A DNA stretch of 64,000 bases from Andalucia godoyi (GCA_009859145.1 VRVR01000015.1:124001-188000), one strand, 5' to 3'. Shown: positions 39,904-49,801, numbered from the stretch's first letter. The notes: generated by a model from the letters alone, not told the origin. A program made the numbers and translations.

Positions 39904-40671
39904 TCAATCTGATTTCTCCGGGTCATTACTGGTGTTGTTGGAGCAGTACATGGAATCCGGGGTCATAACCCAGTCCATACGAACATCGAAATCCGATACG
40001 GGAATGTCGTTCAGAATCTGTTCTCGCAGCGACAGTGCGATTGTCTGTGGTTTGTTGGGAAACACAGAATAACATTTCTTCAGAAACTTGTCATAGTATC
40101 CTTTTCCGTGGCCCAAGCGATCGCCCGCGGTCGTGAAAGCAAATCCAGGACACAGGACCAGCTCAAGCTGCTGAATGTCCCATACTTTTCTTCGTTTGGA
40201 GAATGAATCGTCTCGAACAGGCTCGGGAATTCCCCACTTGTTCAGAACAAAGGAGGACAAGTCGGAAATCGAAGAAACTTCAACCATGTCCAATTCATCA
40301 ACGAAGGGAACAGCAGATTCATTCGCGCTCGCGCAAGTATCAATACTGTTGATTTGACGGCGACCATTGGTACCAGTACCCGTACCGCTCGTCAAGGCTT
40401 TGCCTGGCTTGATAGGAACCACTGGCACAAATAGAGTCTTTCCAAGTTCAAGAATACGTCGTGCAATATGAAGCGTCTGGATTTCAGGTTGACCAGGCAT
40501 CGACATGTAAAGACTAATGGAACTCACATTCCGAAACAATGAGCAATTTTCAAGTCTGTCAAACAGCTGTTTCGACTGCAAATCAATCACCTCCAAGCTG
40601 ATCGTCGATAGTTTCTGAGCCAGAACTCTTCGTAATGCCTTTTTCGAATGCGAAATCGTTTCCACACTCAT
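39904..40671 (-). CDS. MTHFS: 5-formyltetrahydrofolate cyclo-ligase (methenyl-THF synthetase)
   Basis: The enzyme uses ATP to convert 5-formyl-THF to 5,10-methenyl-THF in one-carbon metabolism. The 255-residue product starts at ATG 40671 (MSVETISHSK). Family features are the N-terminal KKALRRVLAQK helix, SISLYMSMPGQPEIQT, WGIPEP and the C-terminal signature GDRLGHGKGYYDKFL followed by the DVRMDWVMTP block. A Gly/Thr-rich insertion (SGTGTGTNGRR, about residues 95-105) interrupts the middle. It is divergent from KIF6, with a 357 bp shared upstream region. Confidence 0.95.
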   Translation of the reverse strand: MSVETISHSKKALRRVLAQKLSTISLEVIDLQSKQLFDRLENCSLFRNVSSISLYMSMPGQPEIQTLHIARRILELGKTLFVPVVPIKPGKALTSGTGTGTNGRRQINSIDTCASANESAVPFVDELDMVEVSSISDLSSFVLNKWGIPEPVRDDSFSKRRKVWDIQQLELVLCPGFAFTTAGDRLGHGKGYYDKFLKKCYSVFPNKPQTIALSLREQILNDIPVSDFDVRMDWVMTPDSMYCSNNTSNDPEKSD

Positions 40672-41028
40672 CCCCAAATCCTCTCAACAACACAACACAC
40701 CAAACCTGGATAAATAATTAAAGTGAAAAATAGAAGAAAAAGGATCAACCCAGAGAGACCGAGAGTAGGAGACTCTCGAGGCCAATCGAGGGATCGACGT
40801 TCGATCCTCCCCCTTCCCCCAATCACAGTGACGCAGTCGTACGCAACAAAGGCTCGTGACGTTTTTTGATCAGCCAGTTTTTCCAAGTGTTTATTGAGCT
40901 TCGTACAATAGCAGTCGTTTTTCTTGTGATTTTTGTCTTCTGTGGTTTTAATTAATTAATATTTGCTTTGTTTTTTGTTTCTCTGTCTCTAGTTGTGTGC
41001 TGTTGGCTGATGTGTATATAGAGTGAAT
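40672..41028. promoter_or_regulatory. Divergent promoter region between MTHFS and KIF6
   Basis: These 357 bases separate two divergent starts. An inverted-repeat-rich block lies at about 40760-40812, including GGATCG/CGATCC around 40796-40812. A T-rich stretch with TTAATTAATTAAT (about 40948) precedes the kinesin start. Confidence 0.4.
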
Positions 41029-43500
41029 ATGAGTGAGGACACAATTCAGATTTTTGCGCGAGTGCGTCCGTCGAAGAATCCGTCACCGCTATTCAAGTGT
41101 TTTGCAACGTCGGATGAGTCTCGAGTGGAATTCTCAAAGCCTCGAGACTCGAAGGATGGGTATATTAACAATCAGCGAGAGTTTTACGAATTCAGGTTCA
41201 ACGGTGTGTTTGATCAGCCTACAAAGCAGGAAGAGATCTTTGATGTTGTGGCTCGAAAAGCGTGTCAGAATGCACTGGATGGGTACAACTCGACTATCTT
41301 TGCATATGGACAGACCGGCTCAGGAAAGACGTTTACCATTACGGGTGGTCCAGAGAAGTTCTCCGATCGCGGAATGATTCCGCGCTCGCTTTCGCACATC
41401 TTTGAAGAGTGTCGAAAACGGTCAGATGTGCAGTACTCGATCTACATATCGTATCTTGAAATCTACAATAACAATGGTTACGACTTGCTGGATCCTGGCC
41501 ATGAAACGCAGAAAATCGAGGATCTTCCAAAGGTCATGCTGTACGAGGATGCAGAGTCGAATTTGCATTTGAGAAACCTCTCTGCGCACCTGGCAACATC
41601 CGAAGAGGAAGCGTTGAATCTGCTTTTTTTGGGAGACACAAACAGAATGATATCGGAAACCCCAATGAACTTGGCGTCTTCGCGGTCACACTGCATTTTC
41701 ACCATTTCTCTTGAAGGACGGCAGGTAGGATCTGATCTGATTCGGAGGTCCAAGCTGCACTTGGTCGATCTGGCAGGTTCCGAAAGAGTGTACAAAACAA
41801 ACGTTGACGGTCAGACGCTGATGGAGGCACGGTACATCAACACAGCGCTGCATTTCTTGGAGCAGGTTATTGTTGCGCTTTCGGAAAGGTCAAAAGGCAA
41901 AAAGGATGTGCATATTCCGTACAGAAATTCGCTGCTGACGTCTGTGCTGCGGGACTCGTTGGGCGGAAACTCGAAAACGGTGATGATTGCGACGATCAAT
42001 CCAGAGCAGTCTCATGTAGAAGAGTCTGTGTCAACTTGTAGATTTGCCATGCGCGTCGCATCGATTCGGCAGGCCGCGCAAATCAACGAAGAGATTGACC
42101 CAAAGCAGATGATTTCACGACTGAAGAAACAGATTTCGGAATTGAAGGAGGAAATCCATTTCTTGAAGGGTCAGAACGGAGACGAGGGTGACGATATTAT
42201 GCTCGAGGCCGACAAGAAGAGATGTTACGAACTTGTGAATGTCTACGTAGAGGATGCCGCACCTGACGCGACGTTGGTAGTCGGACGAATGACCTGGATC
42301 CAGGAATGCTTCCGGGTCTTTAAAACATTGGTGCTGCAGTCGCGGACCGGTGGATTTGTTTCAAATGGACCAAAGCCATCGTCGGCTCCTTCAGCTCTCA
42401 TTCAGTCACCCACGAAGAGAAAAGGTGCTCCCCTGAATTTCCCCGTGGACATCGAGGAAGCGCCACTCAATGATGCAAAGGCTGCGATCTTGCAAGACCA
42501 GGTTAAGAATTTGCAACTGCAGATATCCCAAAGGGACAACGAAATCAACATTCTTGTATCCATGTTGAAGAAAAAGGGTGCCAAGACGACTGTTTCAGAG
42601 GCATGCACGCAAACGTCTTTGAATCCGGGTGCCCCAGTCAGTCCGTCGAAGCCGGCACCAAGCAGTGGGTCAGAGCCACAAGAGTCTGCTTTCAGAAGTA
42701 CGTCGGATGCGCCTGTTCCGGTTGGAAAGCCAAGCATGTCGGTGTTGTCTGATCCAAATCTGCTTGCAGACCGAAACAAATACTTTGAGATGTTTCGAAA
42801 GTCGTATCGCAAGAATGAGATGATCGAGGAGAACAAAATCGCATTGAAGACGAAATACGAAGAGGCGCAGACAGAGGGAAAGGTCGTGAACGATTCACGG
42901 GCAAAAATCAACCACATCAAAGCGCAAATTGAACAACTGCGTGTTGAACGCGCGATGCAAGGACTCGATCAAAATGGCGAAGTGTCTTCGGAGGAACAAC
43001 AGTATCTCATGGAAATGGACCGTGAAAAGACAAAGTACAAGGATAGTTTTGCAAAGCTTCGAGATCTCAAGAGTGAGATTGAAGGAATCCAGAGATTGCT
43101 GGAAAAGGGAAAAGTCCAGTTGCAGAAGGATTTCGAACAGTGGTATCTCGTGATGTTGCAACAACAAGGACTGCAAGTGAAAAGAGATGATCATGCCAAC
43201 AACCATTCAGCTGTGCACGTCAGCCATTCGACGTCGACTCTGTCGTCACTGACATCTCACGATTCATCGTCATTGGTGTCTTCGTCTTTGTCTTCACATT
43301 CGTCCTCTGTTCGTGGTTCAGAGCCCAATCTCCAAAACCTGAAGAATCGAGATCAACAGCCGCAATCACAACTGCTGCACGGGCCCAAGCAAGCGTGGGG
43401 AGCATCTACTGGAGATGCTGAAGCGGATGCAGATATCGCGGCATTTTACAAAGCAAGGGAATCTCTTCTTCAGCAACGAATGCATCAAAAGCAACAGTGA
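41029..43500 (+). CDS. KIF6: Kinesin-9 family motor, KIF6-type
   Basis: Microtubule motor of the kinesin-9 family, which works in cilia and flagella. The 823-residue protein starts at ATG 41029 (MSEDTIQIFARVRP). The N-terminal motor has the P-loop GQTGSGKT (about residue 94), switch I SSRSHCIF (about 217), switch II DLAGSE (about 246) and HIPYRNSLLTSVLRDSLGG. EDLPKV and EEALNLLFLGDTNRMI are near-identical to the KIF6 subgroup rather than KIF9. The neck follows at about 345-390 with a coiled coil (RLKKQISELKEEIHFLK), more coiled coil around 485-520 and 620-710, then a Ser/His-rich tail. There are no introns. Its presence implies the organism makes a motile flagellum. Confidence 0.96.
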   Translation: MSEDTIQIFARVRPSKNPSPLFKCFATSDESRVEFSKPRDSKDGYINNQREFYEFRFNGVFDQPTKQEEIFDVVARKACQNALDGYNSTIFAYGQTGSGKTFTITGGPEKFSDRGMIPRSLSHIFEECRKRSDVQYSIYISYLEIYNNNGYDLLDPGHETQKIEDLPKVMLYEDAESNLHLRNLSAHLATSEEEALNLLFLGDTNRMISETPMNLASSRSHCIFTISLEGRQVGSDLIRRSKLHLVDLAGSERVYKTNVDGQTLMEARYINTALHFLEQVIVALSERSKGKKDVHIPYRNSLLTSVLRDSLGGNSKTVMIATINPEQSHVEESVSTCRFAMRVASIRQAAQINEEIDPKQMISRLKKQISELKEEIHFLKGQNGDEGDDIMLEADKKRCYELVNVYVEDAAPDATLVVGRMTWIQECFRVFKTLVLQSRTGGFVSNGPKPSSAPSALIQSPTKRKGAPLNFPVDIEEAPLNDAKAAILQDQVKNLQLQISQRDNEINILVSMLKKKGAKTTVSEACTQTSLNPGAPVSPSKPAPSSGSEPQESAFRSTSDAPVPVGKPSMSVLSDPNLLADRNKYFEMFRKSYRKNEMIEENKIALKTKYEEAQTEGKVVNDSRAKINHIKAQIEQLRVERAMQGLDQNGEVSSEEQQYLMEMDREKTKYKDSFAKLRDLKSEIEGIQRLLEKGKVQLQKDFEQWYLVMLQQQGLQVKRDDHANNHSAVHVSHSTSTLSSLTSHDSSSLVSSSLSSHSSSVRGSEPNLQNLKNRDQQPQSQLLHGPKQAWGASTGDAEADADIAAFYKARESLLQQRMHQKQQ

Positions 43501-43592
43501 ACAGAGGAGGGGATCAGAAATAATGGTGCATCAACAACAGACCCTCCAGAAGTGCGAGAGAGAGAGAGAGAGAGAGAGAAATACTATGATTA
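43501..43592. repeat. (GA)n microsatellite between convergent genes
   Basis: A GAGA tract at about 43556-43580 lies in the 92 bp between the stops of KIF6 and the four-helix protein. Confidence 0.6.
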
Positions 43593-45176
43593 CTATACAC
43601 GAGTACTGACACGCTTCAGATGCATTTTGCCATCACCGATCAGATGCGGCGGAACAGTAATACAGAGTATTTTGGCTCCCATTCTGTTGGGGAAACTAAA
43701 CGGAAAGTCGTGATCTCTTCTGTACCGCAAAATTCCGCGAACAGCGAACATCCGCACGAAAATGCCAATGAAAATCAGGAAGAATGATATCGTGACAGTA
43801 ATCGCAGCAAAATACACATCGTTGTTCCAACCAAGGAGCTCGACAGACTCTCCGCCGCTGGACGGTCCTTTCTTCGCACAGTCAATAGCCCCAGAGCTGG
43901 AAAACTTTGTGTAAAAGACTTTGGTGGCTGGCAGGTTGGTGTAAATGATCAAGAAACTTGTGCCTGTCAAGACGGTAATCAAGACTCCCAGTAACGGAAA
44001 AACCATGCTAAGAAAGTTTGACCCCTTATCCAGGATGTAGTGCTTCTTCAACCTCACATAGTCCATCGCCAAATTGATCAACGACAGCACCTCGCACAAA
44101 ATGACAACAATTCCAATACGGAATCCAGATTTCCAGACATTAGCATCGGGGAGCGTGAACTCTCCGTCACCGTTGGAGTTCACGAACAAGTAAGAAATCA
44201 TGGTGCTTTTCAACGACTTCGTAGAAGACGGAGAAAAGCAAGCTGCTGGCATGAAGTACTGGTTCTTATCAAATCCGTAAGCGGAGTACGTGGAGTCCAG
44301 GGTTCCTAGCGCGTACTTGTCGAACGAAGGCTGCTTTACTCCGTTGTTCACGACTTCCTTGTACTGGAACAAATCTGAAACCGAGCTAACGGATGACCCT
44401 GCAATAACGAACAAGATGACCGACAGAACCAAGATAATCTTGAACACAGCCATAGTGATCAGCGACCTCTTCAACGAAGTAAATGCTGCTTGATCTGTCA
44501 GTGAGGCCGAGGGCGTCAGCACGACGTCAGACTTTGTGGTCTTTTCCACAACAGGCGGCACTGTCCCTGCAGCCTGACTATCCGCTTCACCCACCTTGCT
44601 TCCATCCACTGCACCGTACACAGACTGTTCGCCTGGCGGTGCAGCACCCATCAGCCCCGTTGCAGAAGTTGGGGTTGCAACACTGTCTGCATACGGAGAA
44701 GTCGGCGGCGCCGAGCCTGCAGGAGAAACAGCGTACAGCCCAGTGGCACCATTCTCCTGAGCACTATTCGTCGAAGGAGCAGCAGAATGCCCGGATTCAT
44801 GCAGTTGCACTTGGTCCGGAGCCGTTCCTTCCTGTCGATGCTGCTGGCTAGGGCCCGCTTCCGCAGAAACACGAGGATGCGGGTCTACCGACGGTTCCTG
44901 CTGGATGGAAGGCTGGACGAGTTCTCGTGCATACGGATTCTCTGGCTGTGCGCTGGGACCCGTGCTTGCACCAGCGTACGGATTGGGCCCAGCATTTGCG
45001 TTCGCCGGCGCAGCTGCAGACGTGGAAGGCGCCTCTGAGTATGGCGATGCATTTGCATTTGCACTTGCATAAGGGTTCGGATTTGCATAAGGATTGGCAC
45101 TTGCATAAGGATTGGCACTTGCATAAGGATTGGCACTTGCATGCGGCTGCTCATACGGACTGTTGTTGTTGGACAT
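43593..45176 (-). CDS. Four-helix membrane protein with NPYAS-repeat cytoplasmic N-terminus
   Basis: The 527-residue product starts at ATG 45176 (MSNNNSPYEQ). Its first ~240 residues are disordered and rich in Ala, Pro, Ser and Gln, with tandem ASANPY units encoded by an 18-bp DNA repeat. NPY-type repeats like this resemble Asn-Pro-x motifs used to recruit trafficking adaptors, but that is only an analogy. Four membrane helices follow: MAVFKIILVLSVILFVIAG, IGIVVILCEVLSLINLAM, FLSMVFPLLGVLITVLTGT and AITVTISFFLIFIGIFVRMF, with a Cys-containing loop after helix 1 and another after helix 3. I do not recognise a family. It may be distantly like SUR7/claudin-type tetraspans. Confidence 0.82.
   Translation of the reverse strand: MSNNNSPYEQPHASANPYASANPYASANPYANPNPYASANANASPYSEAPSTSAAAPANANAGPNPYAGASTGPSAQPENPYARELVQPSIQQEPSVDPHPRVSAEAGPSQQHRQEGTAPDQVQLHESGHSAAPSTNSAQENGATGLYAVSPAGSAPPTSPYADSVATPTSATGLMGAAPPGEQSVYGAVDGSKVGEADSQAAGTVPPVVEKTTKSDVVLTPSASLTDQAAFTSLKRSLITMAVFKIILVLSVILFVIAGSSVSSVSDLFQYKEVVNNGVKQPSFDKYALGTLDSTYSAYGFDKNQYFMPAACFSPSSTKSLKSTMISYLFVNSNGDGEFTLPDANVWKSGFRIGIVVILCEVLSLINLAMDYVRLKKHYILDKGSNFLSMVFPLLGVLITVLTGTSFLIIYTNLPATKVFYTKFSSSGAIDCAKKGPSSGGESVELLGWNNDVYFAAITVTISFFLIFIGIFVRMFAVRGILRYRRDHDFPFSFPNRMGAKILCITVPPHLIGDGKMHLKRVSTRV
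45063..45145 (-). repeat. 18-bp tandem repeat in coding sequence
   Basis: GCACTTGCATAAGGATTG (plus strand) repeats about four to five times with few changes and encodes the ASANPY units of the four-helix protein. Copy number should vary between strains. Confidence 0.85.
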
Positions 45177-45501
45177 TCTCTTTTGGGATCTATGATTACT
45201 GTGTACCGTTGTTCCTACAGAAATTTCATAACGATGGGCAGCTGGAAGGCAGGGAGAGCGGGGACGGAAAAACAAAAAACGTGTTCTTCTTGCAAAAGCC
45301 GCAAATCAACAATCCTTGAATCGACAGCAGCAATAAAAGAAGCAGCATGGGCGGAACGAAAGGAAACCCTGAAGTCCTTAAATGACTTGGGATTCAGGAG
45401 ATCAGGGGAAAGGGAACAAAACAAAAAAAACCGACTCTGCGTGTCGGAAACAAAAAGCACGATTGATGTTGTTTGACAGATTTGCTCCCGATCTTTTGGC
45501 C
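45177..45501. other. Upstream region of the four-helix protein gene
   Basis: No gene is seen. The minus-strand coding frame can be extended 33 codons upstream only to a non-ATG codon. Confidence 0.35.
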
Positions 45502-46070
45502 CGTTGAATACGAATAACACGTCATTGTCATGCATACGGAAGGAAGTATGCATAAACAGACACGGTCAATGCTGGCCGACACTGGCACGTTTGTTTCACA
45601 GGGGAATTCGTGCTTACGCACGCTCGGCCAGAATTCAGCCGGTGACACAGGCTCTGCATTTTCGACACTCTTTAGCGCAGCATCCGTAGCCATCTATTCT
45701 ATCATTCGTTGGTTTCACTTTATTAATTCAAATATGGATGTGAGTGCGCTCGGATGACGCATTCGCCTACGCCTACGCCGCCCGATACAGAGCCTCCTAG
45801 GTCCCGCAGACCTACTAAGAGACAACGTATCTCCAGGTGCATCAATCCCTGCAACTGAGGACACGAAGGCGCCTGCTGCTAGGGCCGTCAGAATCAAAAT
45901 GCACTCCTTCTCAGGAACAACGTGCCACGCTGAGAAAGTGGCTCGGTGCGGATCACGACACCATCCTGCTTCCGAAGCTTGAGACCTCTCAGATGGTACT
46001 CAAACACATCATCGTCGAATCCGCTGCAAGACTACCAATCCCAGAAACGTCTGTTCCATACTGTTCGTAG
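45502..46070 (+). mobile_element. Fanzor/TnpB-type element remnant, copy B (keeps N-terminal piece)
   Basis: The left end (CGTTGAATA, AACACGTCATTGTCATGCAT, hairpin at 45531-45552) matches copies A and C. A shared leader follows through CTCGGCCAGAATTCAGCCGG. At about 45754 an ATG opens an Arg/Pro/Thr-rich stretch (SRRPTKRQR) like a nuclear-localisation tail. In another frame, about 45888-45945 reads PSQEQRATLRKWLGA, which matches the Fanzor/TnpB N-terminal block (P-T/S-x-EQ...L-x-KW-x-GA). In-frame stops and frameshifts separate the pieces. The right end and the RuvC core are missing, so it is a pseudogene fragment. Confidence 0.65.
45531..45552 (+). repeat. Left-end subterminal hairpin of Fanzor-type copy B
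   Basis: The arms TGCATAC and GTATGCA are identical to those in copy A, 15 kb away in the opposite orientation. Confidence 0.65.
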
Positions 46071-46439
46071 ACACGCACGCATGTTCAGTGTTCAATGTAT
46101 GTACCAAGGCGCCCAATCTCCAAAAAATCCGACACTTGATGCTGCAACTCCCCCATTGTCGAATCCCACTTCGGTCTCCGTCAAAAAAAAACTCACCGCA
46201 TAAATGGCTTCATTCCGTAATTGTATTTGTAGTTGTATTTGTGTATTTGTGTATTATTGTTTTGTTCTTTTACCATTTATTAATTCCATAACGAATTGTA
46301 TCTTCTTTTGTGTGATATTGTAGTTATCGTTTTACGATTATTACGCTGTTCATTTGTCGTAACTTCCCTCTTTCTCTCCATTGGCTTTTCCAATCAAGGC
46401 ATAGTCTTTTTTTAAGAACTGGAGGAAGTGCGTTTGGCC
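46071..46439. promoter_or_regulatory. Upstream region of PP4R3/SMEK
   Basis: AT-rich sequence with a TTGTATTTG-type repeat at about 46222-46255 precedes the start codon. No gene is seen. Confidence 0.3.
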
Positions 46440-49403
46440 ATGGATCCGGGCCATCGCGCCAAGTTTTACCGGCTTAAGAATGCTGGAGAATGGGACGACA
46501 GAGGAGTGGGCATTGTGCGTGTCGAGCGTGGGTCTCCGGAATTGTTTTCTTTTCCATCTGATGTTTCTCATTCCGAGTCTTCAAAATCCGCCGGTATCAT
46601 GCAAGAATCACACGTGCGAAGAGAATTTGATGATCCAGAGACGAAAGCAATGAAAATGACAGCACCAACGTCGTCGTCAAGAAACAAGAGTGAGGTTGCG
46701 ATTCTAAGCGTTATAGCAGAGGACAATCCAAACCGGACTCTTTTGAAGATTTACCTTCGCTTTCCAAGACAAGAACCTCGGAATGCATGGTATTACGTCC
46801 AAAACCAGTCGTTTCTCATGTGGGGAGCTCCGGATTATGCGCTTTCGTTTGCAGAAGGCGACGGCTGTGTGTGCGTTGCAAAGCAAATTACAAGCTCTGA
46901 GCTTGCCCATATGGAGGATACTAGCTCGACGGATTTTTTGAATGATGCAGACGTGGAGAATGCAGACGATGGTGTGGAATTCGGGGCCAACAACTCCGGA
47001 ATGGACGTGGAAAGGAACGCATTTGGGCAGAATGCACAGGGAAGATCCGAGGAAATTGACCAGACTGGAACTGGTGCTGTTGGATTGGATGCAATCGGGA
47101 ATGGAAATGGAAACAGCAGTGGAACGGGAAACGGTGCGGCGGGTACAGTTTCAGGGAGCAATCCAACGTTCTCAAGTGCCTCTAGTGGCAGTGCTGCTCT
47201 TGGAAGTAATCATCGAAAATTATTTGCTGGCATTCCAAAGGAAATCCAGTCTCCGGACACAATTGCCTTGTTGGTCGAGAGAATGAAGTCTCTTTGCGGA
47301 CCAACATCAATGCCTCCGCAGCGGAAGTTGGCAGCTGATACACTTAGGACGAACCCGTTTGTGGAAAAGATGTTCGGCTGTTTTGAAAAAGATCCAGAGT
47401 TGTATGGATCGGCAGTGTTTCGGTGGTTGATTGCTGCGCTCTCTCTTCAGGATGTCCATCTACTATCTATGTTGCTGAGTGCCACGTATCGCTCCCACAC
47501 GCTTGCTCTCATGGATTACGCAGATTCTGTGCCACCGTATTTCCCGCCTCTTTTGAGCTCCCTTAGTGCAAAAACTACAGAGTGCAGCGCACAAAATCAC
47601 AAGGAGAAGGAAAACGAGAGTTTTGTTGCTGCTTCTTCTCCGAAGGCTTCTAACATGCCACTGTTGAATTTTTCTCCGTCGCCTTCATCGTTCAAAGATT
47701 CTATTGCCAAGAGCAACAGTGATCATGGCGATGCCAACAACGGTGCTCACAGTCCTGAGTCGCTATGCACGCGGTCGCGGCATTTGCGATGGTTTGAAGG
47801 CAAGAGGTACATTGATGACATATTTGATTATCGACACCATTCGGTTTCCGAGTCCGTCCGAGCCATTGCTGTGTTGGGTTACATGCGACAGGAGGCGCTG
47901 TGGAGAGTTTTGGACGACTCGACAATGCAGTTTATCCAGTCCTTCCTTTTCCTCTCCCATGTAGAGCTCTTGCAGATCCTTTTGAAGGACGAAGTTTTCC
48001 ATTCATGCTTGAAACGAGCTGTCGAGCAGCAGGGTCTTCGTGGCGATGTAGCTGCATTTGTACAAGAGCTTTTAGTTTTGACAAAGTCTGTGCTGGACTC
48101 GCAAGAAAAGGGCAGATTTCTCAACTTGTTTTTTGGGGAAAAGGATTTTATAGGACTTTGGGAGGGCATGTTCGACTTGTTTCGGCAATCTCCTTGGGAG
48201 ACTGAGGAAGCGCAGAGAGGCGTGGATATTTTGCTGGCCATTTCTGCTATGGATCCAAATGTGGTTTTGTTGCCAGTTCTTGTGGAAAAACAACACTCGT
48301 ACTGGAAAACACTGGCTTCTTGTCTTGTCTCCCCAGAAGCCCCGTCGTCCTTTATCAATTCTTTGGGAGATCTTTGGAAGAGGTTGCTAGAATGCGGGTC
48401 TGATCCAAAACTTGAAGAGGGTGATAAGAACTCGCGATATGTATTGTTCCTGGACTCGTTATATTCGCACATTCTTGTCGAATGGTGCGATGCTGTTCTA
48501 CCCCCAGCCGGTGAAACCGTGGAAGACTCGGATTCGTTCTCTGGTTCGGATTCTGGAGACGCTCCTTTGGTGAAGCCCGCCTTATGGTCGGAGTCTTCGT
48601 TGGAGCGTACTCTCGTAATACTGGATATTCTTTGCTTTTGCATCGATAACCATTCGAATTCAAGAGTGACGTACTTCATCTCTCGTGAGTGTTTGTGCTC
48701 TCGACTTGACCGACTTTTGCTGCATCCCGCGCCCAAGCTTGTCCAGCTCACTGCGCTGAAGCTCATCAAGTCGCTGCTGTATAAGAAGGATGCGCACCAC
48801 GATCGGCTGTTGCAGCAGTCTGGATTGCTGTGCCGTGTTGTCGACATTCTTGTGCGCCAAGGTCCTTCGCGCACCCATTACAATCTAATCCATTCTATAT
48901 GCATGGATCTGCTGATTATGATCGCTTCGGATTCCTCGAGATTGATGCTTCCTCGCCATCTTTCTGAAAAGTGTCTCGGCGAGATCAAATCCTTGAATGA
49001 CGGACACTTGATCAGTTTGTACGAGAATATTGGACATGACAAGGACGCAAACGGAGGATGCGATAGGACCGCCGTCTCCGTCCGTACAGAGGACGGCGCA
49101 ACAGATTTGCCGTCCAACACGAATGTGAATGAAAACGGCGGACTACTGGGTGAAAGGGAGATCAACAACATTGATCTGGATGATGACGCTGCTGAAGTGT
49201 CCGCTCTCTTTGATCTGCATCGCCAGTACGGCAAGCGAGATCGACCAGACTATCCTTCGCTGTCCATTGAGGCAGACGCTCCGGAGTCTCTTAGCGTTGC
49301 CAGTGCTGGAGACGATGCCAAGGGCGCCTCGTCTATCGCCAAACGACGCCGTGCGAGCTGGGGTGCCCAAATGCACGTTCCTGTCTACGAGGACACGATG
49401 TAG
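46440..49403 (+). CDS. PPP4R3: PP4 regulatory subunit 3 (PP4R3/SMEK/Psy2)
   Basis: Targeting subunit of protein phosphatase 4, acting in DNA-damage recovery and cell-cycle control. The 987-residue protein starts at ATG 46440. The EVH1/PH-like N-terminus is recognisable from EWDDRGVGIVRV and MWGAPDYALSFAEGDGC, interrupted by a ~55-residue Ser-rich insertion. A Gly/Asn/Ser linker follows (about 215-265). The helical SMEK/armadillo region spans about 270-830: KRYIDDIFDYRHHSVSES, YMRQEALWRVLDD, GRFLNLFFGEKDF, LVQLTALKLIKSLLYKKD. An acidic tail ends with a basic KRRRASWG patch, a likely nuclear signal. It is a little longer than typical because of low-complexity insertions. There are no introns. 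Confidence 0.95.
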   Translation: MDPGHRAKFYRLKNAGEWDDRGVGIVRVERGSPELFSFPSDVSHSESSKSAGIMQESHVRREFDDPETKAMKMTAPTSSSRNKSEVAILSVIAEDNPNRTLLKIYLRFPRQEPRNAWYYVQNQSFLMWGAPDYALSFAEGDGCVCVAKQITSSELAHMEDTSSTDFLNDADVENADDGVEFGANNSGMDVERNAFGQNAQGRSEEIDQTGTGAVGLDAIGNGNGNSSGTGNGAAGTVSGSNPTFSSASSGSAALGSNHRKLFAGIPKEIQSPDTIALLVERMKSLCGPTSMPPQRKLAADTLRTNPFVEKMFGCFEKDPELYGSAVFRWLIAALSLQDVHLLSMLLSATYRSHTLALMDYADSVPPYFPPLLSSLSAKTTECSAQNHKEKENESFVAASSPKASNMPLLNFSPSPSSFKDSIAKSNSDHGDANNGAHSPESLCTRSRHLRWFEGKRYIDDIFDYRHHSVSESVRAIAVLGYMRQEALWRVLDDSTMQFIQSFLFLSHVELLQILLKDEVFHSCLKRAVEQQGLRGDVAAFVQELLVLTKSVLDSQEKGRFLNLFFGEKDFIGLWEGMFDLFRQSPWETEEAQRGVDILLAISAMDPNVVLLPVLVEKQHSYWKTLASCLVSPEAPSSFINSLGDLWKRLLECGSDPKLEEGDKNSRYVLFLDSLYSHILVEWCDAVLPPAGETVEDSDSFSGSDSGDAPLVKPALWSESSLERTLVILDILCFCIDNHSNSRVTYFISRECLCSRLDRLLLHPAPKLVQLTALKLIKSLLYKKDAHHDRLLQQSGLLCRVVDILVRQGPSRTHYNLIHSICMDLLIMIASDSSRLMLPRHLSEKCLGEIKSLNDGHLISLYENIGHDKDANGGCDRTAVSVRTEDGATDLPSNTNVNENGGLLGEREINNIDLDDDAAEVSALFDLHRQYGKRDRPDYPSLSIEADAPESLSVASAGDDAKGASSIAKRRRASWGAQMHVPVYEDTM

Positions 49404-49801
49404 GCGTGACTTTTCGGACACCGGGGAAAGCATGCCGCCCCAACCCGTGATTCTGCGTTATTGTATTGTATGCTCTGTACAAAACTTATTAGCGATACTC
49501 TTCTCCATTTTTCCTTGCGCACTGCTCTTTAACATGTTTCTGCTTCGTGATCTCGTGCCCTCCGTGTAGCGTGTAGACTGCAGACACTGAGAAGGGCCCG
49601 ATTTTCCCCCACCGGACGTAAAAAGCTCGCTTTCGATCTTCTGCCATCTGCGTCGTTTCATCTGGTTTTCTGTTTTGCTTTTCCGATCGATTTGGTTTCC
49701 ATCTCAGCTATTAATTATAATTTATTTTATTTTTCGTTGTTGTTGATGATTTTTATTGTATTTCTGCTATAGAAGATCTTCAGAAGAGGAGAGAAGAAGA
49801 A
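49404..49801. other. Intergenic spacer between SMEK and the CDGSH gene
   Basis: No gene is seen. The final ~100 bases are T-rich on the coding strand ahead of the CDGSH start. Confidence 0.35.

Noticed and set aside
40760-40835. tRNA-like sequence with GTTCGATCC near 40806
   Set aside because: The flanks form a short GGATCG/CGATCC hairpin but there is no acceptor stem, D-arm or anticodon arm at tRNA spacing. No tRNA, rRNA or snRNA gene was convincing anywhere in the window.
45063-45145. Tandem 18-bp repeats considered as a CRISPR array
   Set aside because: Units are directly adjacent with no spacers and encode in-frame ASANPY peptides.
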